Assembly (NCBI RefSeq): GCF_900142195.1
Contig: NZ_FRAB01000031.1
Location: forward strand, 1 to 64,000
Direction of reading: 5' to 3'
DNA from: Paraburkholderia terricola
Lineage (GTDB): Bacteria > Pseudomonadota > Gammaproteobacteria > Burkholderiales > Burkholderiaceae
DNA length: 64,000 nt
The translations under genes and the position numbers were made by a program. The notes below the pieces were generated by a model. That model saw nothing but the letters and a program-made list of their open reading frames with translations. It was not told the origin of the DNA and did no database searches. Every line of letters begins with the position of its first letter. Position 1 is the stretch's first letter. Positions 1-8,209 of the stretch are shown piece by piece.

Positions 1-211
1 GCTTCCCAGTGCGCCGAATAGCGCGTCAAGTTCGGCCTGCACACTGGCGCACATGCCGGACATCATCAGCGCGGCCATGCGCGGCAAGGTCAGTGTGCGA
101 TTGCGGGTAAAGGCAGTGGGAGAACGACGCACGCGATCGGCGAGCGCCGGATCGAGCAGGAAATCGGAGAACTCAGCCAGAAGCCGCGAGGACGCTGGTA
201 TTTGAGTTCAT
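1..211 (-). pseudogene. IS4-family transposase, N-terminal fragment
   Basis: Read leftward, a frame runs off the window edge and encodes an N-terminal segment containing FSDFLLDPALADRVRRSP and, further on, TLTLPRMAALMMSG, which look like the start of IS4-type (DDE) transposases. No ATG lies in that frame: it is closed upstream by a TGA at about 208-210. An ATG at 209-211 starts a different frame (MNSNTSVLAASG, then stop) that would join the transposase frame by a one-base shift. This suggests a 5' frameshift and an inactive copy, although a non-ATG start is possible. The catalytic part lies outside the window. Confidence 0.55.
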
Positions 212-250
212 ATCGTTGATTTATCAGTGAGTTATGCGATGAAGTTTACA

Positions 251-320
251 GGGGCAATGCCTCGTTTACAAGCTCTTTGAGGCTTAAGTTGAGAGCATTG
301 CCCCGCACAGGGGCAACGCC
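251..320. repeat. 10-bp inverted repeat plus a third related copy
   Basis: GGGGCAATGC at 251-260 is perfectly complementary to GCATTGCCCC at 295-304, with a 34-nt spacer. A third, direct copy, ACAGGGGCAACGCC at 307-320, differs from 248-261 by one base. The position just upstream of the transposase fragment fits either an insertion-sequence end or a transcription terminator between it and the chemotaxis gene. Confidence 0.4.
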
Positions 321-396
321 AATAGACCACTAAGATCACAAGGAAAAGCCACCACCACAAGCAACCCAACCAACCGCCGAAAAGGCAAAAAAAACC

Positions 397-1800
397 TCAA
401 ACCCGATACCCAACCCGAACCCCACCCCAATGCCGCCCACCCACAAAAACCGGCGCGGAAGCATCCTTCATCAAAACAAACTCCCCGCCCCCCATATCGC
501 GCCGATAAGTCTGCAACAGAAACTTCTTGGTATGCGACCCAGCAGCAAGACCAGTGCGGTCATTGAACATGCGCCGGTTCCGGCAGTTCGCCATATTCCA
601 GACCACATCGTCGCGCTGTGGCTGTGAAAACTTCAGGTTGTGAGTCGGCAGATAACCGCGCACGTCGATAGCGGCACAAAACGCCACGCGTGGGTCCAGT
701 TCGAGCAAGGGCTCCTGAATCGCCGGCAAAACCCGGTCGGTAAACGCGGTAAACCGCGTCATGAACTGAGCTGGATTACTTCCCGCAATGGGCACGTAAT
801 GCTGATCGAACAGATCCTCGATCGATATCTCGCCGCGCGCGACAGCCGCTTCGAACAGCTTGCTCACCTTCGCCGCAGCCTGCTGCACCGCTTCGATGAA
901 ACGCGTATCCGCGGTCTCGACGCCCGTTGCGGCGGTCAGTTCGATCAACGTCTCCGACACGCCGAGCAGGTTGCCCAGCCGGTCCTTCGCCTGCACGAAG
1001 TTCTCGCTCGAATCCTCGACGCCGCTCGCCATTTCGAGCACCTGCGCCTCGAGTCCGTCGCATTGCGTTTCGATCTCGCCGGTCAACGCGGCAATCTGTC
1101 CGGCTTCGTTGTTGAGATGCGCGATGGCGTCGCCCGTCGCGTGCACGACCTCGCCGATCTTGCGCGTGCCTTCGCGCACCCGGTGCGCCCGCGCGGTGTT
1201 CACCGAACCTTCGCTGATCAACTGCTCGGTCTGCTGCGTGAGTTGCGCCAGAGTCGTCTCGATCTGACCGGTTGCCTGCGCGGTTTTCGCCGACAGGTTC
1301 TTCACCTCGGCGGCCACCACCGCGAAACTCTTGCCGGACTCGCCCGCGCGCGCGGCTTCGATCGCGGCGTTCAGCGCCAGCAGATGAGTTTGGCGCGCGA
1401 TCAGCGAAATCTCCTCGGAGACGCGGCTCACATGCGCGAGCGCGCTGCGCAGCGCGCCGATCTGGCTTTCGATCACCGTCACGCCTTCAACCAGCCCGTG
1501 GATGTCGGCCAGCGACGCCTCCAGCGTCTGCTGCGACTCCTGCACGCCGGTGGCGGCTTCGGTGGATACGTTGCGCATTTCGCGCGCGGCCGCGGCGATG
1601 CGATGGTTGCCCGCGAGCGTCTGCGCAGCGGACTCGCGCAGCGCGCGGCACACCTGCGCCTGGTGCTGCACGCGCGCGGCCACTTCCTCGACGTGCCCCG
1701 ATACGTCGCAGATTTCAATGCCCAGTTTGCCGGCTTGCGCGGCAATATCGCCGACGACCGATTGCGAACGGGCGGCCCGGCGAAAGCTGAAGCGCGTCAT
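397..1800 (-). CDS. Soluble methyl-accepting chemotaxis protein with C-terminal sensor-like domain
   Basis: The 467-aa product has no membrane segment or signal peptide. The first ~280 residues are helical and contain the receptor signalling hairpin, with the conserved tip around LLALNAAIEAARAGESGKSF, which binds CheA and CheW. The last ~150 residues form a separate globular region (…YLPTHNLKFSQPQ…, NRRMFNDRTG, ending GGVRVGYRV) of the type found behind signalling domains in cytoplasmic receptors; it probably holds the sensor. The start at 1800 is chosen over an upstream in-frame codon because GGAGACGTAC lies just before it. No other che genes are nearby, so this is an orphan receptor. The ligand is unknown; redox or metabolic sensing is only inference. 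Confidence 0.85.
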   Translation of the reverse strand: MTRFSFRRAARSQSVVGDIAAQAGKLGIEICDVSGHVEEVAARVQHQAQVCRALRESAAQTLAGNHRIAAAAREMRNVSTEAATGVQESQQTLEASLADIHGLVEGVTVIESQIGALRSALAHVSRVSEEISLIARQTHLLALNAAIEAARAGESGKSFAVVAAEVKNLSAKTAQATGQIETTLAQLTQQTEQLISEGSVNTARAHRVREGTRKIGEVVHATGDAIAHLNNEAGQIAALTGEIETQCDGLEAQVLEMASGVEDSSENFVQAKDRLGNLLGVSETLIELTAATGVETADTRFIEAVQQAAAKVSKLFEAAVARGEISIEDLFDQHYVPIAGSNPAQFMTRFTAFTDRVLPAIQEPLLELDPRVAFCAAIDVRGYLPTHNLKFSQPQRDDVVWNMANCRNRRMFNDRTGLAAGSHTKKFLLQTYRRDMGGGEFVLMKDASAPVFVGGRHWGGVRVGYRV

Positions 1801-2274
1801 GTACGTCTCCTTGATGGCGCGGTTGGCGCAGTCGATTGGCGTGCGCACCCAGCGCGGATACAGCGCCTTCTCAGTGCGTTTACGGCCCGCTTTCGGGAGA
1901 CTTGATACGGGCTATCCCGCAGTCGCTATCATGTGCGGGTCGAGCGGAACCACCCGCAACGCATTCTTTCCCTTCCTTTCTTCGCAGGCGAGCATGATCG
2001 AGTCCTTCGCGCGCGTGTCGGGCTGGCAACAGCTCTATCATCTCTGGCAGTTGATCGTGATGCTCTGCCAGTTTCTCTGGGCGCTGCTGCGCCTGCTCGG
2101 GGGCGGTTGAGCGGGCCGGCTAACGCAGGCGAGGGACGTGCGAGATCTCGCGCGGTCATGCGCGCGAACAAACGATTTAAGCGGACTCGGCAACAAAGCG
2201 TGGGATCAGGCGGACGTGCGCGGCCGATCAGCTATCAGCGGCCGACAGCATCGCAACTAGCCGGCGCGCAACAT
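1801..2274. other. Intergenic region between divergently spaced minus-strand genes
   Basis: Between the chemotaxis receptor start and the 3' end of the monooxygenase there is no convincing full-size gene. The segment should hold the receptor promoter. The only candidate coding sequence is the 38-codon hydrophobic ORF listed separately. Confidence 0.5.
1994..2110 (+). CDS. Possible 38-aa single-helix membrane peptide
   Basis: An ATG at 1994, preceded by AGGCGAGC, opens 38 codons. The product has a short polar start (MIESFARVSGW), then a Leu/Trp-rich hydrophobic stretch long enough to span a membrane (about residues 18-34), and ends LLGGG. The hydrophobic profile and possible ribosome-binding site are the only support. 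There is no recognised family and no operon partner. It may be chance. Confidence 0.25.
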   Translation: MIESFARVSGWQQLYHLWQLIVMLCQFLWALLRLLGGG

Positions 2275-3765
2275 TCAAGGCGCAAAACGATAATCGCGTG
2301 GCCGCACACGCCGCGTGCGCTTGCGGAAGCTGAACGTGAACCCCGGCCACACCGCGGTGACCTTGCCGGTTTTCGTCTGATACCAGCTATGGCAGCCGCT
2401 GGTCCACACGGAGTGCTGCATCTCCCGTTGCAGGCGCGCATTGAAATCGCGCTGCACGTCAGGGCGCAAATTCATCGTGCGGGCTTTGCGCCGGCGCAGC
2501 ACGCGCAGGCAATCGGCGATGTATTGCACTTGCGACTCGATCATGTAGATCATCGAGTTATGGCCGAGCCCCGTATTCGGGCCGACGATCATGAAGAAGT
2601 TCGGGAAGTTTGCGATGCTGGTGCCGAGGTAAGCCTCGGGACCGTCGCGCAGCCACATCGCGCCGAGGTCGGCGCCCTCGATGCCGATGACGTCGAACGG
2701 TGCGCCCACGTCGTTGACCTGAAAGCCGGTGCCGCAAATGATCGCATCGGCGCGATGATGCGTGCCGTCATGGGTGACGATGCCGTCCGCGACGATTTCG
2801 CGGATGCCGGTCGTCACCACATCGACATTCGGCTGAATAACGGCGCGATAGTAATCGCTCGACAGCAGCACGCGCTTGCAGCCGAGCCGGTAGTTCGGCG
2901 TCAGCCTGGCGCGCAGCGCGGGGTCCTTCACGCGTCGTTCCAGATAGCTCAGGCCGAATTTCATCGGCAGCTTCATCAACTTTGGATTGACCACGAAGGC
3001 GACCGCGCGCGATTCGAGTTGCCAGTAGATCGCGCCGCGCACGAAGCGCTGCGTGAACGGCAGATGCCGGAACAGCCACTGCGCGAGCGGACCGATCGGC
3101 TTGTTGGGCTTCGGCATGACCCACGGCGCGGTGCGTTGGAACAATTCGAGCCGTGCGACGCGCGGCTGAATTTGCGGCACGAACTGAATCGCGCTCGCGC
3201 CGGTGCCGATCACCGCGACGCGTTTGCCTTCGAGCGGATACGCGTGCTCCCAGCGCGCCGAATGAAACAGCTTGCCTTCGAAGCGTTCGAGTCCGGCGAT
3301 GTGCGGCAGGGCGGGGCGCGACAGCGGGCCGCTCGCGGCGATCACCACATCGGCCTCGATGCTTTCGAGCGCGCCGTTCGCGTCGATCTCGACTTGCCAG
3401 GTCCGACGCACTTCATCGAAGCGCGCCGCGGCAACCCGCGCATTGCAGCGCACGTAATGCGCGACGCCGTACTTGCGCACGCAGTGCTTCAGGTACGCGA
3501 GAATTTCCGCCTGGTCGCCGAACGCATGCGACCACGCCGGATTCGGCTCGAACGAAAACGAATACAGATGCGACGGCACATCGCAGGCCGCGCCGGGATA
3601 GGTGTTGTCGCGCCAGGTGCCGCCGATGTCGCTCGCGGCCTCGTAGATCGTGAACGACGTGATGCCCATCTTCAGCAAACGGATCGCCATGCCGATGCCC
3701 GCAAAGCCGCTTCCGACAATGGCAATGCGCGGCGAAGCCGGCGAGGCGGATGAAACAGGTGTCAA
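2275..3765 (-). CDS. Flavin-containing monooxygenase of Baeyer-Villiger type
   Basis: The 496-aa protein has an N-terminal FAD-binding Rossmann motif (GSGFAGIG, about residues 18-25), a second NADPH-binding motif (GTGASA, near 190), and between them FEGKLFHSARW, which matches the Baeyer-Villiger fingerprint FxGxxxHxxxW. Length is typical for the class. Such enzymes insert oxygen next to a ketone using NADPH and O2, giving esters or lactones, or oxidise soft nucleophiles; the substrate here cannot be read. The start is a TTG at 3765, supported by GGAG seven bases upstream and because the Rossmann motif begins shortly after it. It is divergent from a TetR regulator that probably controls it. 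Confidence 0.85.
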   Translation of the reverse strand: MTPVSSASPASPRIAIVGSGFAGIGMAIRLLKMGITSFTIYEAASDIGGTWRDNTYPGAACDVPSHLYSFSFEPNPAWSHAFGDQAEILAYLKHCVRKYGVAHYVRCNARVAAARFDEVRRTWQVEIDANGALESIEADVVIAASGPLSRPALPHIAGLERFEGKLFHSARWEHAYPLEGKRVAVIGTGASAIQFVPQIQPRVARLELFQRTAPWVMPKPNKPIGPLAQWLFRHLPFTQRFVRGAIYWQLESRAVAFVVNPKLMKLPMKFGLSYLERRVKDPALRARLTPNYRLGCKRVLLSSDYYRAVIQPNVDVVTTGIREIVADGIVTHDGTHHRADAIICGTGFQVNDVGAPFDVIGIEGADLGAMWLRDGPEAYLGTSIANFPNFFMIVGPNTGLGHNSMIYMIESQVQYIADCLRVLRRRKARTMNLRPDVQRDFNARLQREMQHSVWTSGCHSWYQTKTGKVTAVWPGFTFSFRKRTRRVRPRDYRFAP

Positions 3766-3795
3766 GGCGGGTCTCCGGCGAGGCGAAATTCAGGC

Positions 3796-3836
3796 GTCTA
3801 CGTCTGTCTACTTCAACATACGGCGCAGGGTAGACA
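3796..3836. promoter_or_regulatory. Inverted repeat in the monooxygenase/TetR intergenic region
   Basis: TGTCTAC at 3805-3811 and GTAGACA at 3830-3836 form a perfect 7-bp inverted repeat with an 18-nt spacer. An extra GTCTAC lies at 3796-3801. The site sits between divergent genes, where a TetR protein usually binds. The arms are short and the spacing is wide, so operator function is inference. Confidence 0.35.
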
Positions 3837-3909
3837 ACTGTACACTTCGCGTCAAGATCGTTTAGAGTACGGCGTATTAACGCGCGCCGTGCCCTTTGAT
3901 TGAACGCTC

Positions 3910-4578
3910 ATGAAATCCGCGCCTGAAGCGATGTCCGAGAACCATGAACTGCCTGCTGGCAAGCGCAAGCTGATCGACGCGGCCTTGCGTCTGACCGCCG
4001 GCGGCCGCAGCTTCGCGAGTCTGGGCTTGCGCGAACTGGCGCGTGAGGCCGGGCTCAATCCCAACACGTTCTATCGCCATTTCGACACGCTCGACGAGCT
4101 GGCGCGCGAGGCGGTCGAATCCGTGAGTCGCCGCTTGCGGCCCATGCTGCGGCGCGAACGCTGGCTCGCCGCGCACGACGACGCTCATAGCGTGCCGCGC
4201 CGCGCATGCGCGGCGTTCTTTGCGTTCGCGCTGGAAAACCGCGAGGCCTTCGTGAGCGCGCTGGCGGAGTACCACGGCACGTCGCCGGTATTACGCGAAG
4301 CGGTGCGCGCGAACCTTCACGACGTGTCGGCGGAAATGGCGGACGACGTCGTGCAACTGGAATGGATGCCGACGCTCGCGCGCGAGACTGTCGACGAAGT
4401 CTGCACGCAGATCGTGCTGCAACTGTTTCACCTGTCGGCGGAATACCTCGACGCGAATGCGGCGCGCCAGCAAGCGCTGATCGCGTATGCGGAGCGTTTC
4501 ATTGTCAGGCTGTTCGCGGGCTCGGTGCTGCTCGCGCAGCAGGAGCCGGGCAGGGCGGCGGCGCCGATGCGCGGATAA
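3910..4578 (+). CDS. TetR-family transcriptional regulator
   Basis: The 222-aa product carries a TetR-type helix-turn-helix at residues ~20-65 (FASLGLRELAREAGLNPN, then TFYRHFDTLDELA), followed by a helical ligand-binding domain, and resembles the FabR-like branch. An in-frame second ATG at codon 8 (3931) is an equally plausible start, since neither has a strong ribosome-binding site. It is divergently transcribed from the monooxygenase gene, so local repression of that gene is the likely job. A terminator hairpin follows. Confidence 0.85.
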   Translation: MKSAPEAMSENHELPAGKRKLIDAALRLTAGGRSFASLGLRELAREAGLNPNTFYRHFDTLDELAREAVESVSRRLRPMLRRERWLAAHDDAHSVPRRACAAFFAFALENREAFVSALAEYHGTSPVLREAVRANLHDVSAEMADDVVQLEWMPTLARETVDEVCTQIVLQLFHLSAEYLDANAARQQALIAYAERFIVRLFAGSVLLAQQEPGRAAAPMRG

Positions 4579-4593
4579 AAACCTCACGCAAAA

Positions 4594-4622
4594 AAACAGG
4601 CTCCGCGAAGGAGCCTGTTTTT
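4594..4622. terminator. Bidirectional rho-independent terminator
   Basis: AAACAGGCTCC (4594-4604), loop GCGAA, GGAGCCTGTTT (4610-4620) followed by T residues, with A residues on the left side. It lies between the convergent TetR gene and the TPR protein gene and can serve both. Confidence 0.9.
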
Positions 4623-4662
4623 CATGAACGCCTCGTCGGCGCGACGGCCGCATGGCCGATGC

Positions 4663-5865
4663 TCAGGTGTTGTTGTCGTTCCACCCGCCGGAATCGTCGT
4701 TGCTGCCCAGATCGACGCCGCCGCCGCTGTTATCGTTCCAGTCGTTCGACCCCTGGCCGAAATCGAGGCCGCCGCCATTGCCGCCATTGCCGCCGTCGTT
4801 GCCGCGCCGGCGCGCTTCGTCGTCGACGACCACCTCGCGTTCCACCACGCGCTCACGTCCGGAGTTCAGCGCTTCGCCAAGCAGCACGCCGGTCAGCAGA
4901 CCGCCCATGCCGCCGCCGAAACCGCCGCCGCCTTGCTGCACGACGACCGGCGGCTGTTGCTGATACGGTCCTTGCTGCGGATAAGGCGCTTGCGGGGGAT
5001 TGCCGAAGCGTTCGGCTTCCTGCGCATACGGCGACTGCTGCGCGGCCGGGGCCGATGCCGATGCGGCATACGGATCGGGCCGGCCGTCGGCACGCGCGCG
5101 CATGCTGCCGATGCGCTGCTCGAGTTCGTCGAGCTGATACGGCGGCACCGGATTCTTGCTGTTCGACAGCGTTTCGACCAGGCCGCGCAGTTGATCCTCG
5201 GTCGCTTCGACTTCCTTCTCGAGCGCCTCGTGACCTTGCACCGTGGAAAGCTTCACGTCGAGCTTGAGCGAGCGCACGGTGTTGAGCATTTCCGTGGCGC
5301 GCTTGAGTTGCACGCGACGATCGTCGTCGGCGCGCGTGTCGTCCTGTTTGCGGGCGCGCCGCAGCGTCCAGCGCAGCACCAGCGCGATTGCGCCGATCAG
5401 CAGGGCGATGCCGATCCACATGCCGATGCCCGGACCATGCTGTTGCGGCGCTTGCGGGATCATCGCCGGCTGCTGCACGACCGGCGCATTCTGCTGCACG
5501 AACGGGTTCGCCGCGCGGCTGGTGGTGTTGCCGCCGGCACGCTCGGCATTCTTGCGAATGCGCGCTTCGGTTTGCGCGAAACGGCTCGGGTCGGTAAAGC
5601 GGATTTGCGGATCGAGCGTTTTTGCCTGCTGAACCTGCGCGAGCGCGTCGGCATGACGGCCTTCGCGATCGAGCACCTGGCTGTAGAGATAATGCGCGCG
5701 GGCATTGTTCGGATGCGCCTGCAGCACTTCGCTCAAGCCGGCATCGGCTTGCTGCCAGTTGCCTTGCGCCATGGCGGATTCGATCTGCTGAACCGTCGGC
5801 ACGGCAAACGCCGCGGCCGACACGAACAGCAATGAGGCGAACGCGGTTGCGAGAAATTTTTTCAT
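4663..5865 (-). CDS. Membrane-anchored TPR protein paired with PspA
   Basis: The 400-aa product begins with a cleavable-looking signal peptide (MKKFLATAFASLLFVSAAAFA), followed by a tetratricopeptide-like helical pair (about residues 30-85) and a transmembrane helix (GMWIGIALLIGAIALVLRW, about 148-166). A cytosolic helical region follows, then a Gln/Pro/Gly-rich tail with an embedded glycine-rich hydrophobic patch (about 315-335) and repeated DNG, SNDW and DND motifs. It lies 65 nt downstream of pspA on the same strand, so it probably acts with PspA at the inner membrane. The family is not named here; the role in envelope stress is inferred from the partner. Confidence 0.75.
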   Translation of the reverse strand: MKKFLATAFASLLFVSAAAFAVPTVQQIESAMAQGNWQQADAGLSEVLQAHPNNARAHYLYSQVLDREGRHADALAQVQQAKTLDPQIRFTDPSRFAQTEARIRKNAERAGGNTTSRAANPFVQQNAPVVQQPAMIPQAPQQHGPGIGMWIGIALLIGAIALVLRWTLRRARKQDDTRADDDRRVQLKRATEMLNTVRSLKLDVKLSTVQGHEALEKEVEATEDQLRGLVETLSNSKNPVPPYQLDELEQRIGSMRARADGRPDPYAASASAPAAQQSPYAQEAERFGNPPQAPYPQQGPYQQQPPVVVQQGGGGFGGGMGGLLTGVLLGEALNSGRERVVEREVVVDDEARRRGNDGGNGGNGGGLDFGQGSNDWNDNSGGGVDLGSNDDSGGWNDNNT

Positions 5866-5930
5866 TGACGGACCGGGCGCGATGCGCCCGTCTCCTTGAC
5901 GACTACCTCGACACGGTAGTGCCGACGCAA

Positions 5931-6611
5931 TTACTGGGCCGGCGTGTTCAACTGCTTCTTCAACGCTTCGAGGCGGTCCTCGACGGACGGACCGCGGTTC
6001 AGATCGGCGAGCTTGTCGTCGAGCGCCTTGCCGCTTTTCACGTCGGCCGAATTCAGGCGAGCGTCGGAACGCGCGTTCGACAACGCGACTTTGTCTTCCA
6101 GCTTCTGAAAATCCTCGGAAAGATTCTTGCCGCCGATGCCGCCCAGCGCGGTAGCCGCCACGTCCTTGGCCTGAGCGATCTGCTGCTTGGCCTGGAGAAT
6201 GTTCGAGCGCGCGTTCAGATCGTTACGGCGGGTGCGCATGTCGTCGATCTGGCTCTTCAACTGCTCGACCGACGGCTCCAGCGTGGCCAGTTCCTTCGCC
6301 AGCGCATCGCGTTCGGCTTCGGCCGTGGCTTGCGCGCCGAGCGCTTCGCGAGCGAGCGCTTCGTCGCCGGATTGCAGCGCGCGCTTCGCGCCGTCTTCGT
6401 ACTTCTTCGCCTTGTCGCCGGCAACGTCGCGCTTGCTTTGCTGCGTGGCCACTTGCGCCTGAATCTCGATCAACGAGTTCTCGGCTTTGGCGATGCTCTC
6501 GTCGAGCTCGCGCACGATCTGGCGCGAGTCGCGCGACGGGTCTTGCACGGAATCGGCCGCGTCGTTCAGAAGACCTTTGAGCGTGCGCGAAATGCTGTCA
6601 AAAAGCGACAT
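5931..6611 (-). CDS. pspA: Phage-shock protein A / IM30 (Vipp1) family protein
   Basis: The 226-aa product starts MSLFDSISRTLKGLLNDAAD, an amphipathic membrane-binding helix, and continues as a long coiled coil (residues ~30-190) rich in Glu, Lys, Ala and Gln, the hallmark of PspA/IM30. These proteins assemble into ESCRT-III-like scaffolds that support the cytoplasmic membrane under stress. The start at 6611 follows GGAGG with five-base spacing. The E. coli partners PspF, PspB and PspC are absent here; the neighbour is a TPR/membrane protein, an arrangement unlike the enteric psp operon. Confidence 0.9.
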   Translation of the reverse strand: MSLFDSISRTLKGLLNDAADSVQDPSRDSRQIVRELDESIAKAENSLIEIQAQVATQQSKRDVAGDKAKKYEDGAKRALQSGDEALAREALGAQATAEAERDALAKELATLEPSVEQLKSQIDDMRTRRNDLNARSNILQAKQQIAQAKDVAATALGGIGGKNLSEDFQKLEDKVALSNARSDARLNSADVKSGKALDDKLADLNRGPSVEDRLEALKKQLNTPAQ

Positions 6612-7052
6612 GAAAACCTCCAAAGAATGATGTCAGCGCCGAATAATTCCGCGCGCTCAACGGCTTGCCTCTGCTACTTTACGCCGCCGCGCGTGAAGCT
6701 GCGCAGCGTTCCGACCGGAGGTCGGGGCGCGCTTGCCGATTGCAATAGCGACGCCGTAAATTGTTCGATCGAGCGATCGAACGTGTGAACCGGGGCAGCG
6801 CTAAAACGCGCGGCCGGTCATCCAGCCGCTCGCGGATATTACACCACGGGGTCTCTTAAAACGGACTTAAAGGGTGCGATGAGAGAGGGCGCGCAAACCT
6901 TGCGCGCGAAGTGTGTCGGTAACGTGTCGTCGAGGTGTCGCGAAGGTTTCGCCTGGGCATCACGTGTGGCGTCAAGGCATCCATAGCGAGTCCTCATGCG
7001 TGGGGCGGGATGTTCGCGCAACAGGCGTTGCCGATTGCATCGCGCCTATGCG
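6612..7052. other. Gene-free region upstream of pspA
   Basis: This 441-bp stretch separates pspA from the 3' end of the ribbon-helix-helix gene. It must contain the pspA promoter. No gene is supported. It holds the palindrome at 6763-6782 and a hairpin (GCGCGCAA 6889-6896 / TTGCGCGC 6900-6907) with a 3-nt loop. Confidence 0.5.
6763..6782. promoter_or_regulatory. 20-bp palindrome upstream of pspA
   Basis: GTTCGATCG (6763-6771) and CGATCGAAC (6774-6782) are perfect 9-bp arms around a 2-bp centre. It lies about 150 bp upstream of the pspA start. A dimeric regulator site is likely from the symmetry, but the binding protein is unknown. Confidence 0.45.
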
Positions 7053-7691
7053 TCACGCGAAGCGTCCACCTTCCGTACTCGGGTCGCTCAGTGGATCGTC
7101 CTCGTTCTGAGCGCCGTCGATGCGTGGACGCTTGAGCACGCTGCGGGCCTGCGCTTGCGGGTCGGTCTGCGGCGCTTGCGGTGTTGCGGAGCGTTTCGCG
7201 GACGCCGCTTTTGCCGCGGCGACACGCGCCACCGCTTCGGCGGTTGCCGCGGCTTCCTCGTCGACGCCGGCGGCGAGCGCGGCGGACACGTCCGCCGGCA
7301 GCAACGGTGTGGGCTCCGCCGCCGACGGGCTGTCCGCCAACGGATCGCGAGTCGACGCGGCACCTGTTTGCTTTGCCGCCGTGTTTTCCGCCGAGGCGCC
7401 CGCTTCGCTGTCGCCATGCGTTTGCAAGGCCGCCGGCAGCGCCGCGCGCGCTTGCCGCGTGCCGTGCGCGACGCGCTGCAACGCGGCGTCGAGCGCGTCC
7501 GGCGCGCGTGGCGCATTGAGCCGGTCGACGATGCTGGCCGCTTTCACCTGTTCGCTGGTCGCGCCGAAGCTCAGTACCGCGCGCCGCATCAGTTCGCTCA
7601 CGCTGATGCCGAGTTCGGCGGCGGTGGCGCTGATCGCGCGTTTCTGTGCGGTAGTGACGAATACGACGATGCGTTCGCTGGGCTTGTTCAT
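7053..7691 (-). CDS. Ribbon-helix-helix domain protein with Ala/Pro-rich tail
   Basis: The 212-aa product starts MNKPSERIVVFVTTAQKR, and residues ~7-45 resemble a ribbon-helix-helix fold (beta strand, then AISATAAELGISVSELMRRA). The remaining ~150 residues are Ala-, Thr- and Pro-rich, low in predicted order, and end in an acidic segment. The start at 7691 is chosen because the domain begins there; the ribosome-binding site is weak. It could be a DNA-binding regulator or partition-like accessory protein. No toxin partner is adjacent, so a toxin-antitoxin role is not supported. Confidence 0.65.
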   Translation of the reverse strand: MNKPSERIVVFVTTAQKRAISATAAELGISVSELMRRAVLSFGATSEQVKAASIVDRLNAPRAPDALDAALQRVAHGTRQARAALPAALQTHGDSEAGASAENTAAKQTGAASTRDPLADSPSAAEPTPLLPADVSAALAAGVDEEAAATAEAVARVAAAKAASAKRSATPQAPQTDPQAQARSVLKRPRIDGAQNEDDPLSDPSTEGGRFA

Positions 7692-8209
7692 GGTCGGCTC
7701 GCATACTTGTTGGCATGGTCGGCACAGACGTGCATTCGGCATAAGCCGTTCGCATGCGCCGGGTCCATCATATGACGAGTTGCACCGACGCGTAACGGGC
7801 GCGACATGAAAATCCCATGACATCAACGGCTTGTAGCGTTTCGGGCGGGCTTGTCCACAGGCCTTTCAACATTTTCTGTTGATAACTTCGACACGGCACG
7901 CAAGGCATTTGTATGAATGCCGTAATCTACAGACGCCTCGTCACGCGACGGGAATTCTTACAAAAAATCTGGCTTCGACTCCGCTTGCTTTCTTTAAAAT
8001 GCGCTGTTACGTTGCGCCGGACACTGTCCCAGGCGTGCCGTGTGGCCGACCGGGGGTATCAGGCCGCGCGGCGGTTCGCGCCGGGTTCGGGCCTCGATGC
8101 GCCTCTGTGCTCATTGATGCGCCTTTAGCCACGTCGCTCGATCACGATCCATGCATGCGCCAGGAGCGCGTGCAGTCAGGCGCGCAGTCATGCGTCCACT
8201 ATTCCAGTC
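7692..8209. other. Gene-free region upstream of mrcA with DnaA-box-like sites
   Basis: This 518-bp region separates the divergent ribbon-helix-helix gene and mrcA and should contain both promoters. TTGTCCACA (7851-7859) and TGTTGATAA (7877-7885, TTATCAACA on the other strand) each differ by one base from the DnaA box TTATCCACA. No gene is supported. Confidence 0.45.
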
